Below are positions 55,040 through 64,000 of a stretch of 64,000 nt of DNA, in pieces (positions within the stretch are counted from its first letter, which is position 1; each line of letters opens with the position of its first letter). The position numbers were made by a program, and so were the translations under genes. The stretch spans positions 590,872-654,871 of the forward strand of contig MNCI01002923.1 of the NCBI GenBank assembly GCA_015680685.1, in the 5' to 3' direction. The notes beneath the pieces were generated by a model that was given only the letters and a program-made list of their open reading frames with translations, did no database searches and was not told the origin of the DNA. Source of the DNA: Gnetum montanum (lineage: Eukaryota; Streptophyta; Gnetopsida; Gnetales; Gnetaceae).

Positions 55040-55330
55040 TTCCTACCCATCATGTATCCTATGTTCATAACAAGTACCAATGATTTGAGACTTGATGTAG
55101 AATTCTGGAAGTCTGGGGGATTGTGAATTGATGTTTGGATGCGGTTTCTCCATTTTTAAAGGTTTCTTAGCAGAAAGCTTCCCAAAATTGGTCGCATTGT
55201 ATAACTTATTTTGGACATATGGTTTTGCCTCCTTCAGCTTATCCGGAACCATATATCTACACTCCATCATTGATATCTCCCAAATCCTTGATATTTTCCT
55301 TTTCCATATTGATGCATGTTAGTATTAGAT
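55040..55330 (-). other. Exon-like open stretch, unrecognised
   Basis: The minus strand is open from 55330 to 55043 with YMVPDKLKEAKPYVQNKLYN and GKLSAKKPLKMEKPHPNINS. It lies downstream of the root-cap-like pseudogene on the same strand but does not match the expected second exon of that family. It may be part of an unknown host gene or chance. Confidence 0.25.
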
Positions 55331-55439
55331 ATATTCTTAAAAAATGGGTATTTTGAAGGTTGAATCATAGAGAAAAAAATCACTTTGGCCAACACAATTC
55401 TAACATATCTACAGGTTTCAGCTATAGATTAGGCCTTGG

Positions 55440-55848
55440 TGGCCCTTCGAATTCTAGATCTGGGTGGATCTATAGCCATTACAGCCTAGCACGCAGCGCC
55501 GACATGACGCCTCGCATTTTATGTAATTCACATAACATGCCTCGGATCTGGGATCCTTGAGTTTCTGCGCAGGGCATTCCTTGGGATAGTAGAGCATCTT
55601 CAAAAAACACTAGCCTCTGCTTAGGCATACCGTGGATTCTCCTACTTTGGCTCCTCCTCCGCCCCATGCTCCTACTCTTTTGGATAGTTTTGTGAAATGA
55701 GTTCGCATGCCTAAATTCTTTTCTTTTACAACTGCTGATCCTGCCAAGAGAATTCTTCTACAACTGCTGATCTTGCCAAGAGAATCAGGCACAACAAAAG
55801 AAGAACACCTTCTTGGGAGATTGCAGGCAAAGAAGAAGAAGAAGCCAT
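55440..55848 (-). pseudogene. Root-cap/LEA-related secreted protein, 5' exon pseudogene
   Basis: The ATG at 55848 starts MASSSSLPAISQ, then GVLLLLCLILLARSAVV, a clear signal peptide. A Cys-rich segment follows at 55640-55460: STVCLSRG, stop, CFLKMLYYPKECPAQKLKDP, then RSEACYVNYIKCEASCRRCV and LGCNGY. The CPAxxxxKDPxxxACxVNCxxxxCxAxC pattern is that of plant root-cap/LEA-like proteins (PF06830 family, established knowledge). A 32-bp tandem duplication (55727-55788) shifts the frame, and a TAG interrupts SRG*CF. The next exon (YDPRFxGGDG...) was not found. It keeps CpGs (AGCGCCGACATGACGCC), unlike the surrounding repeats. Confidence 0.6.
55727..55788. repeat. 32-bp tandem duplication inside the pseudogene
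   Basis: TACAACTGCTGATC[C/T]TGCC then AAGAGAAT occurs at 55727 and again at 55759. The unit is not a multiple of three, so it causes the frameshift. Confidence 0.9.
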
Positions 55849-56027
55849 TAGGGTGTGATGGTTCTGTGAGAGAGTGTTTTTGGGTTTTGTGTTGAAATGA
55901 TAAGTGAGATTTACTTGTGTAGAGGGCAGGTTGTGTGTTGGTCTGAGGAGTAAGTGAGGGGAAATTCTTGGTGCAATGTGTGAACAAGTCATGAGATTTG
56001 TTTGACCATCATGGCTTCTCTGCTGTC

Positions 56028-56034
56028 TATTTAT
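56028..56034 (-). promoter_or_regulatory. Possible TATA box upstream of root-cap-like pseudogene
   Basis: ATAAATA on the minus strand, 180 bases before the ATG at 55848. A single short match. Confidence 0.3.
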
Positions 56035-56326
56035 CATGCTGGCTACCTGCTGCGACATCCAATTTTCTATCTGTTTTGGTTGTGGGCAGGGGCTCTGATT
56101 TCAAGAGTTGAAGCAAGTGGAATAATTTTTGCATTACAATGTAGGCTAGAGAGCTTCACTGGTTTTATTAGCATAAATGAACACTTTTGTATGCTGTAAT
56201 TTCTTTATCATTTTCTGTACAGTCAATTCCCCCCGACATGCACAGTGTTGCAGGTGCCCTCTTCTTTCTTAGTGACAGCATTGGCAACTTCCTTAGCAGT
56301 TTCTTGGTTAGCCTTGTGAATTTCAA

Positions 56327-56412
56327 CACATCAAAGCAAAGGCATGGTTTGTAAATAGAAAAGTATTTCATCACATCAAAGCAAAGGCATGGTTCGTAAA
56401 TAGAGAAGTATG
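56327..56412. repeat. 45-bp tandem duplication
   Basis: CACATCAAAGCAAAGGCATG starts at 56327 and again at 56372; the units end AGAAAAGTATTT and AGAGAAGTATGC. Confidence 0.9.
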
Positions 56413-56440
56413 CAACGAATGTGAACGTGACGTAACCTTT

Positions 56441-56669
56441 CATAACACATTAGCGTTATGCACAAAGTTGCGTTACCCAAATGGCCTGTTGGGAAAGTCA
56501 ACGTTAGTCAGTGTTATGAACAAAATTAGTGTTACTGAATTATGACTAGTAATGGCCTCATAACACGTCAGCGTTATGCATAAAGTTGCATTACCAAAAT
56601 GGCCTATTGGAAAAGTCAAGTTTAATCAGCGTTATAGAAAAAATTAGCGTTACCGAATGGTAATGGCCT
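56441..56669. repeat. 118-bp tandem duplication with AGCGTTA motifs
   Basis: Units begin CATAACACATTAGCGTTATG (56441) and CATAACACGTCAGCGTTATG (56559), and both end TAATGGCCT. Within each unit the phrase AGYGTTA recurs. Copies differ at roughly one base in six to ten. Confidence 0.85.
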
Positions 56670-57730
56670 CTCGGCCAAATAAGTCATTACCATACATATT
56701 CTCATTGCTTTAAACAAGTCATCACCATATATCTATTTTTCTTAGGAAGCCATAATGTTGTTTCCCAAACCAAAATGCCCTTTCTTTACAAAGAATTTTC
56801 AAGGTTTAATTCCAATTCATAATTAAATTTTCATGCTTTCTTGCAATTCTATCATTTTATTTTTACTTAGTCATTTTATTGTTTTACATTTCGAGGGTTT
56901 TATTATTAGTGGTTTTGGGTTGTGCTTATTTTTTATTTAGTTTACGCTGCCATTTATTTTATTGGGTTTCAATTATATAGAGTTTTTTTTAAATATAACT
57001 ATGGGTTATTTCATAAGTTTTCTTCTTCACCTTGGTTTTCTGGAGTTTCATAATGCATGGTAGTCCATGCATGTTAAATCTGGAAGAGGGCATACTATCA
57101 CTCTTAACCAAGATCAAATGGGACAACAAGGGGTGCATGAAAAATTCTTTCTTAGTAACTCTTGTTCTGGGAATTTTTTCTCAAGATAAAGGTTACTGGG
57201 AATCACCACTTTAAGAAAAAAGATAATAACAAGAATTCTTTTTCTTAGGATAACGAGTATTGGGGAATCACCACGTTAAGGAAAAAAATTATTTCCAAAA
57301 GATATATGTTGTTGCAAATCTCCTTTAAGTGTCAAATAAAAGAAATAGTTGTTGTGTGTTTTGAGCTTAGTAGGTATGGATTTATAGTGGAGCTTTTGTT
57401 TGGTGCAAATTTGAGATTTTATTTTATCTTTTACAAGGATGTTTGTTTGCGACATTAGCATGTAAATTATTTTTTGGTTCTACTTAGCTAGTCCAAAGTG
57501 ATTCTACCACCTCACTGTCACATGTGCTCAAGCTTACCATCACGTGCACTCAAACAATTTTTTCAGCTTAGCTCTTCATTTTAGCTCCAAAAAGATAGCT
57601 CAAATTAGTTCTACCATGTCAACTTTATTTTTTATTGATGGACTTAGTGGGGCTCTAACTTAAATAGTTTTAGAGCATGTGTACAAAAGGATTTTAACCT
57701 AGCTTGTAGTTTTAGTGCTAAACAAAACTA
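56670..57730. other. AT-rich spacer, no gene seen
   Basis: It contains a loose direct repeat, TACTGGGAATCACCACTTTAAG (57195) and TATTGGGGAATCACCACGTTAAG (57248). No ORF with a recognisable domain. Confidence 0.4.
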
Positions 57731-57736
57731 ACTTCT

Positions 57737-58030
57737 AGAACCATTTTTGATTCTACAAAGGGCTTCTTCAATTAACTCTACTATGTCACATTTTGAGAAC
57801 TTTTTCTTGGTTCTACAAAGGTTTGTTAATGATAGCTCTACTACATCAATATTTTTTTTCTTCCATACATGTAATCTCAATTCAAATGCTCATCTCTTTT
57901 TAGAAAATCTTTAGAACCAATTTTCGGTTCTATTGGACACCCTACCACATTAGCTGATAGAACGAATCTTTAGAACCAATTTTTGGTTTTACAAAGCTCT
58001 TCAAAAATTATTCTATCATGTCATCTCCTT
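57737..58030. repeat. Degenerate ~59-bp tandem repeat with inner palindrome
   Basis: AGAACC/AGAAC anchors recur at 57737, 57796, (57855 eroded), 57913 and 57972. Each unit has AGAACCAATTTTTGGTTCTA, itself an inverted repeat, followed after about 20 bases by CTCTACTATGTCA-like sequence. Confidence 0.6.
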
Positions 58031-58812
58031 TTACTGCATGTACTAGAAAGTTTTTTTTATTGAAAGAAATAAGAATGTTGTAAGAATAAAAAAACTTTAG
58101 ATTTTCTTTAAAGAGCTCATTTCCATGTCAGCTAAAGCCTAAGTGGAAGGGAAGCTCATAGCAAAGAATATAGGTTGGCTTTAATACCTTACTTAAAGCT
58201 AGAACCAATTTAGAATCAAATTTTGATTTTATACAAGCTACATTAGAAAAACAATGCGACATTAGTAGAAATAAAAAGGGCATGATAAGCTTATATTGAA
58301 AAGAGCTATTATGCATAAAAGATAGAGTTTGCACTACTATGGAAGTAAGTTAAAACTCATTAATGAAAAAGATAGGAGTTGTTAGTTAAAGCTTAAAGAG
58401 CCATTATCTCTAATACAAGTAGAGCTTATTATTTCCATGGAAAGTGAAGGAATTGTTAGTGCCAAAAATGAAATGACAAATTTTTTTCTCCTTTACTAAG
58501 CTTTTAATGCTCACTTCAAGCTCATATGAGATGCAGTAATGGAAACTAAGATGTAACAGCTACAACTTCTTTTTTAGCTACTCTTCCCAATGGATTGGTA
58601 ATGATTACAACTTACTATTTCTCATGCTTCTTAAGTATATGAGCAATGGGTTGAATAATGAGTCTAAAAATAGCTAAAATGAATATTGGCTATAAATTGA
58701 AGCTCCTTAGCTCAACTTGGTAATTTTGATTTTCAACTTTATGCTTGAACTAGAATTTCTTCTTCTCAATCTCTATTTTTGTTTCTTCTCTGTAAAAGCT
58801 TTATTTTATTTT
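58031..58812. other. Spacer before element H
   Basis: No gene. Further AGAACCAATTTAGAA-type phrases occur near 58200, and short direct phrases with AAAGAGCTMATT. Confidence 0.4.
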
Positions 58813-58817
58813 CCTAG

Positions 58818-59660
58818 TGATGAGTGGAAAGGTATTCATATGCTCAACCATATGAATACGAGCATTATGCATGATCCAATCGAACTCCAAAGACTAAGTC
58901 CTTATGCGCCTTCACAAAACAAGGATGGGTTAGGTGATCGTTGTCTTCCCAAGCTTACTCGTGTGGCACGATTGTATGGTTAAGTAAACTTGAGGTATAT
59001 GATTTTTATTCTTTCTATGTTTATGTCCTAGTGCTAAAAGGAATAAGTGAAATAATTAAGTAACTAATTGAATTTAACTAATATGCTAGGTTCTAACTAG
59101 TTATAACACTAGCATCCGTTTCCACTCTCCATACACATCCTGAATCAATGTAACACTATTGGGATTACCAAATGCTAATCATTACTAGGATACCAAGTGT
59201 TCCACGTATGCTCGAAGTGGTCGTACTAAGTGTGCTTACTTGTGAAAATTAACAAACAAATAAAAGCAACATTAATTAACTAACGAAAGCATTAAATAAC
59301 TGTAAATAACATTAAATGCAATAAATAAGCTATTCTGAATGCTACAAGGTTTATCACAAAGTTCATCTTTATTTTTGGACATAAGGTGTGCTTAGGTATA
59401 CAATGCTCAAATAAAGATCCGTTCACTTTATGATTCCTACTATGGGTGCTCAAAAATAATTCTAACTCTAGAAAGGGAAAATTGCAAGAGTTCAGGTAAG
59501 GGACTAAGAAACTAATGCCAAAACCAAGCATTCCTGCCTCTTATTTATAGGCAATGAGACAATTCCTGATATCGGATGTTCGATATTACTTGGTAGGCTT
59601 CAATATCGTAGACCTAATATTGCAGATATGATATCATGGTCCCAATATCATAGTTCATCA
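58818..59660 (-). repeat. Element H 3' LTR (843 bp)
   Basis: It starts TGATGAGTGG and ends TAGTTCATCA on the plus strand. TATA sequence is at about 59540-59549 (minus CTATAAATAAG). U3 carries repeated GATATT/CAATATC phrases and the palindrome ATGATATCAT (59628-59637), which is shared with D. Confidence 0.85.
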
Positions 59661-59674
59661 TACCTCCATGACTG
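59661..59674 (-). promoter_or_regulatory. Element H polypurine tract
   Basis: CAGTCATGGAGGTA on the minus strand, directly before the LTR. Confidence 0.75.
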
Positions 59675-61500
59675 AATAAAAACTCATCCTTGAGTTCCTT
59701 ACAAAATATTGGGAAGGTATGGTATTATTGACATGGAGTAACAGACTCAAAGTGCCCTGTGAATGGATCAACAAATATATTACAACATTGGTGTTCATAC
59801 CCATTGTAGTGAACATTGTATATAGATGGCATCCAGACCTTTATTTGATAGCTTGGAGAGAGAGAAAAAAAAATGAGGCACATTGTTGCTGATGTCAAGA
59901 TTGTGCACATCATTGTTCATCCATGATCATATAATGCATGTTCCTTGCATAATTGCTTCAGCTCTAGTCCATCTTGAGTGCTCCCTTCTATCCAAGTCCA
60001 TTGTTCATGTGATTTCCATTTGCACACAAAACACAGTTGCAAATTAGCAATGATAGATAAGATATAATCTAATTGATACCTTGCCTCACTATGAAGCACA
60101 TTGGCTAGGTTGTGGGTATGACAGATATTGGGTTAGAGGTGTGTAATTGGTGACTACCCAAGATGTAGGGGTGAGGTAAGTAATGGAATGAAAAAATATG
60201 TTCCAGGGTCCCCATGACTAAGAGTGAACCTCCAGTAGTAATAAGATGGAAAATGAAAGAACAAGGAAGAATAGAGAAATGACAATGGGGAGGCCAATAA
60301 AACAAAATTGGATGTCATGGATGGTTGAAATGGGAAAAGGTTGATTGTAGGAAATTTTTAAGGGAAAGAATTGAACAATTGCACCATTAAGGAATGCCAG
60401 TGGATCCTCCCAAAAGTAGGCTCATGCCCTTTATGCCCTGACAAACCCACAAACCAAAGAGTCCATAGGCTCTAAGAATGACATATGGAAGTAATGGTTA
60501 AGAACTTATGCACAAGAGTTTACTAGAGAATAATAATGTGACGACCAAGATATAGACTGATCATAAAATCAGTAATGAGGTGGAATATGGAAATAAATTT
60601 GGAAGAGAAGAGATAATGAAATGGAATCCCAAGATCAAGGTTGTGTAAAGTCCCTTGTGTATTATGTGGTTAAGGTGACTTAATAGAATTCATTCCAAAT
60701 CAAAATCAAAACTAACCACATCCAGCACCCTCACATCAACAAACTTGACCAACCCATCCTCCTAAAGAAAGAAGAATGCATGCATAGAGCCACCACCATT
60801 CTAATAAAAGAAAAATAAAGAGAAAGGGCCTTAGTTATAAGGAACCTTTAGGCATGGGTAACATGTCTTTATAGTGCCATAACCAATGCTTGTAGCCCAT
60901 GTTTCTTTATTATGTTTAAGTGGTGTGCTTTGAATTCTCACCAATTTTTTTTTTTTGTGTGAGAACCACACCATGCAAAGACTTATTTGATTTGGTCAAC
61001 TTCCTAATATTTGGTCAAGAGAAGAATGGTGAAAGATTGTATGAAAAAAATCCAAGTACCCAAGATAGTAGCTAGCACAAATGCATTGAATCCCCTTGAG
61101 GTCACACTCTTTTTCATACATTTGAATCTTTTCTTGGTTTGAAGAGTAATAAGAACTAATTCATTAATAGGTTTTCTTAGAAAAAGGGATAGTACATTTC
61201 CAAAACAAGGAAGACCATAGGGTTGCACAGATGAGTGGATGATGTGGACTCATTGCCTATTTTATCAAAATAAACCATATCTTAGTATCAACATTAAAAG
61301 TCAAAGGTAAAAGCCAAACATTAGCAATCAACACCATTATAGTACAATCCACCATCATGAGCACTTATTATGTGATGAGTAAGAATAAATTAAACAAAGA
61401 AATAGTAAAAATGTTAACAATGGTGTAAAACAAAAATAAGTAAAGATGAAAAATGTGTAAAACAAAAATACAAAAGGAGCTAAGGGCTTAGAATGGTTAG
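59675..61500 (-). other. Element H post-pol spacer
   Basis: It has the conserved block (60394-60421), the shared AAAGGGCCTTAGTTATAAGG (60822-60841), the T-rich sense tract (about 61380-61480) and no long ORF. Short open frames (59725-60305) are not shared with other copies. Confidence 0.5.
60394..60421 (-). other. Conserved non-coding block, copy in element H
   Basis: The sense strand reads GCCTACTTTTGGGAGGATCC, then ACTGGCAT. Confidence 0.6.
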
Positions 61501-61570
61501 CATTGGTGGCCATCTCCCCCATGACTGAGTTGGAAGAAGAAGATCCAAAATAATTAGCAAGGTTGTCCAT
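61355..61570 (-). CDS. Hydrophobic ORF at pol end of element H
   Basis: It reads MDNLANYFGSSSSNSVMGEM, then ATNANHSKP and a Phe/Leu-rich stretch. It overlaps the end of the integrase frame (61554). The SNSVMGEMATNANHSKP part also matches G (SNSVVGKMATNANYSKP), which argues for coding conservation there. The T-rich remainder may not be protein. Confidence 0.45.
   Translation of the reverse strand: MDNLANYFGSSSSNSVMGEMATNANHSKPLAPFVFLFYTFFIFTYFCFTPLLTFLLFLCLIYSYSSHNKCS
61512..61528 (-). promoter_or_regulatory. Internal PPT-like motif of element H
   Basis: TCAGTCATGGGGGAGAT on the minus strand. The true PPT of the same element reads TCAGTCATGGAGGTATG. Confidence 0.5.
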
Positions 61571-62720
61571 TTATAGAGGTGGTGTTAGTACTGGTCTTTT
61601 TAGGTTCATGGAAAGGTTTGGTTTGCTGGATGTTGATCAATAATTTCTTGTTTGGGCTTTCAGGTTTATAAATCATCATGGTCCCTAAAGGAAAAGTTTC
61701 ATGAATAATATAAGGTCCTTTCCATAGTGTTTGAAACTTAGTTTGTTGTGGCACATGTGTTGGATTCCAATAAAGAACCTTATCCCCCAGTTGGTATTTG
61801 ACTTTCCTAATCCTTAGGTCATAGCGTTGTTTGTTAAAGGCCTTATGCAATTCTTTAGATGATAGGGCAGCTAATTAGTTCTCATCTAGCATGTTAAGGT
61901 TTATTAATTATTCTTTTTATGCTAGATTCAAGTCAAGGTTAAGGTCACATGCTATGGATAGGGTATAGAGCTCAGCTTGAATAGGAAGCATTAGAAGTTT
62001 ATTGTACACTAACTCATAGGTAGAGTAGCCTATAGGGAGTTTCCATGTGGAGTAGTAGGCCTAAAGAGCATCGTTCAGTTTGATGCTATAGTCTTGCCTA
62101 TATTTGCTAATGGTTCATGTTAGTATTTTTGTGATCTCCCTATTGGTGACTTCTACTTGACCATTCACTTGAGGATGATATGATGTAGTCAGCTTATGCT
62201 CAACTCCTAAGCATTGCATTAATTTTTAGAAAGTTACACCTATAAAATGTGTACCATTGTCAAAAATAAATACACGAGGCACACCAAACCTATTTATGAT
62301 TTTTTATTGAACAAATTGTGTAACAGTGGATGATGTACAATTTGTAATAGTGACTGCTTCTGCTCACTTTGTAAAATAGTCAATAGCAACAATTATGTAG
62401 GCCTTTTCATTGGACATTGGTGTAATAGGTCCCATAAAATCAATTCCCCATATGTTGAAGGATTCTAAGGCTTGAATCCATTGTTGCAGACCCTTCATTC
62501 TAGTAGTCATTTCCCCATCACATTGGCAACACTCACAAGATTGGATGAAATGATGAGTGTCTTGGAACAATGTAGGCTAATAATATCCTTCAAGCAAGAT
62601 TTTAATGGCTGCTTTTCTCCCAGCGTAATGACCCCCACAAGAGCCCTCATGAGCATCTTGGAGAACTCACAATTGATCTACATCAGGAACACACCATCAG
62701 ACCAAGCCATTAGAACATAC
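61554..62720 (-). pseudogene. Element H integrase
   Basis: The tail is open at 61850-61554: KAFNKQRYDLRIRKVKYQLG, then DKVLYWNPTHVPQQTKFQTL and WKGPYIIHETFPLG. The core reads NIWGIDFMGPITPMSNEKAY (first Asp, near 62440), FDNGTHFIGVTF (second Asp, near 62250) and YHPQVNGQVEVTNREI (Glu, near 62170). The zinc-binding lead reads CECCQCDGEMTTRM (62530-62500). All three acidic residues are readable, but several stops remain (for example TK*AEAV). Confidence 0.85.
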
Positions 62721-62939
62721 TTTATAAAGTTATCCATTAATTTCCATAAAATATTTGGCTTGGTGAAGAAACTATTGTTTCTTTTTAATGTCTAACCCTT
62801 GTGTTGTTTTTTGTGTAAGGATATAGGTAAGAATGCTACTATACCAATTTGTCTCTATGATTAATTTATTGTTTACTACACCTACAAAGAGGAGTTCATC
62901 GGGGAAATGGTCAAAAATTGGATATTTCTCCTCTTTTCT

Positions 62940-63340
62940 GTCCCATCATAACCAAAATAAATGATTAGCAACAACATTCTTAGTGCCTTTACAATTGATC
63001 ATTGTAAGGTCAAACTCTTATAAGATCATGAGCCATCATATGATGCGAGGGCTCACCATTGGTATATTCATTAGGAACCGAATTATACTATGGTCCATAT
63101 GTACACAGATCTTATAGCCCAATACATAGTGTCTAAATTCTTCTAGTGCAAACAACACAACCATTAATTCTTTTTCTATTGTGGTGTAATTGAGTTGTGC
63201 ACTAGTAATACTTCAACTTTCATAGTGAATGTAATAGGGTTGTTTCTAATCATCTAACTATGTAAGTACGGCTCCTACAACAAAGTTGAATGCATCAGTC
63301 ATTATGTGGAATGGTTTGGACTAGTTAGGAGCTTGTAGAA
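62940..63340 (-). pseudogene. Element H RNase H
   Basis: It reads MTDAFNFVVGAVLT, SAQLNYTTIEKELMVVLFAL, EEFRHYVLGYKICVHMDHSI and KNVVANHLF. It follows B and G closely and has a few stops. Confidence 0.8.
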
Positions 63341-63349
63341 TGGGTGTTT

Positions 63350-64000
63350 TTATGAGCTTCTATTTTAGGGTTTGGAAGGCTAGCTCACATTCCTTGGTTC
63401 ATTCAAAAGGTACATCCTTCTTCATTAGTTCTACCAAAGATTTTGGAATCCTTGAAAAGTTCTCAATGAAGCATATATAATAGCCAGTATGTCCAAAGAA
63501 TGATCAAATATCTTTTATGGTTTTAGGTTAACAAATGATTCCTTGGATGACTTTAATCTATTCAGGATCTACCTCTATCCCTGTTTGTGAAATCTTGTGC
63601 CCGAATACAATGCCTTCTTGGACCATTAAATGGATTTTTTGCTAATTAAGCCTTAAGTTGGTTTCAACACATTGTTTCAGTACTTGCTCTAATCTATCCA
63701 ATTTTTCCTCAAAGTTCGCTCCATAGGTGGAGAAATCATCCATAAAGACCTCCACACCATTTCCTATTTGCTACTAAAATATGCTTAGAACCAAATGTTG
63801 AAATGTTGCTGGGGCATTGCACAAGCTAAATGACATCTGCTTATATGCAAATGTCCCCCAAGGACTTGTGAACATTGTCTTGGCTTGGTCTTCTAGTGCT
63901 ATTTGAATTTGACTATATCCACTATAGCCATCTAGAAAACTATAGTAGTAATTCCTTGCAATGGTATCTAAAACTTGGTCAATGAATGGCAATGGGAAGT
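63350..64000 (-). pseudogene. Element H reverse transcriptase (cut by window end)
   Basis: From the edge it reads MPFIDQVLDTIARNYYYSFL, DGYSGYSQIQIALEDQAKTM, FTSPWGTFAYKQMSFSLCNA and PATFQHLVLSIF. The catalytic FMDDFSTYG (near 63740), VQEGIVFGHKISQTGIEVDP and FFGHTGYYICFIENFSRI follow. It is the cleanest RT of the window, with the active-site Asp pair intact. Confidence 0.88.

Larger units (their letters stand above)
58818..64000 (-). mobile_element. Element H: autonomous Ty3/gypsy element, 5' part beyond window
   Basis: It begins with a full 3' LTR (58818-59660) and a PPT. It continues on the minus strand through a short post-pol spacer, integrase, RNase H and RT, where the window ends. The long post-pol ORF is absent: only about 1.8 kb lies between PPT and pol, against 5.2 kb in B. 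The bases before the LTR (CCTAG, 58813-58817) would be one half of the TSD. Confidence 0.85.

Noticed and set aside
55643-56058. Two independent minus-strand genes at 55610-55987 and 55726-56058
   Set aside because: They are two frames of one pseudogene, separated by the 32-bp duplication.

Overview
The window looks like intergenic heterochromatin from a large, repeat-rich seed-plant nuclear genome. The reasons are nested Ty3/gypsy LTR retrotransposons in almost every kilobase, AT-rich sequence, many stops that look like C-to-T/G-to-A decay, one run of Ns (2474-2681), and three fragments that resemble plant or eukaryotic host genes. A gymnosperm would fit, but no species marker is visible. 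I see no intact host gene, tRNA, rRNA or CRISPR array.

Layout. (A) 1-3981, minus: Tat-like Ty3 element cut by the window edge, with a protease joined directly to an RNase H, gag, an initiator-Met-type primer-binding site (PBS) and a short LTR. 4690-4797: cyclophilin N-terminal fragment. (B) 5499-18216, plus: complete 12.7-kb element with TSD TAGTG, gag-PR-RT-RNH-INT and a long post-pol ORF. (C) 18222-21444, plus: badly decayed chromovirus pol, continuing after D. (D) 21445-31954, minus: 10.5-kb element with TSD GAGAG, carrying gag-PR and a post-pol ORF but no RT, RNH or INT; it sits inside C. (E) 32349-38137, minus: 5.8-kb gag-only element with TSD GTGGG. 38143-42834: older repeat sequence holding an LTR plus PBS of another minus element (I, 40287-41205) and a plus-strand gag fragment (J). 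(F) 42835-45495, minus: LTR piece plus post-pol ORF. (G) 45496-about 53190, minus: gag-pol element with truncated ends. 53191-58817: the least repetitive part, with a PIF1-type helicase C-terminus, a root-cap/LEA-like pseudogene and several tandem repeats. (H) 58818-64000, minus: autonomous element running off the right edge.

B, D, E, F, G, H and I form one superfamily. Most have LTRs of about 0.8-0.9 kb beginning TGATGA and ending CTCATCA, a tRNA-Asp-type PBS one base from the LTR, a 3' polypurine tract (PPT) of the form GTYRTGGGGRTA, and 5-bp target duplications. B, G and H carry pol and could once have mobilised D and E, which keep the cis signals but lack pol. The best candidates for something undescribed are: a second PPT-like motif at the pol/post-pol border in five copies; a conserved non-coding block in the post-pol spacer of four copies; the post-pol ORF itself; a three-residue-spaced zinc knuckle; U3 mini-arrays that differ between families; and the gag-only element E. 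All readings were made by eye. Divergence values, domain searches and phylogenies were not run.
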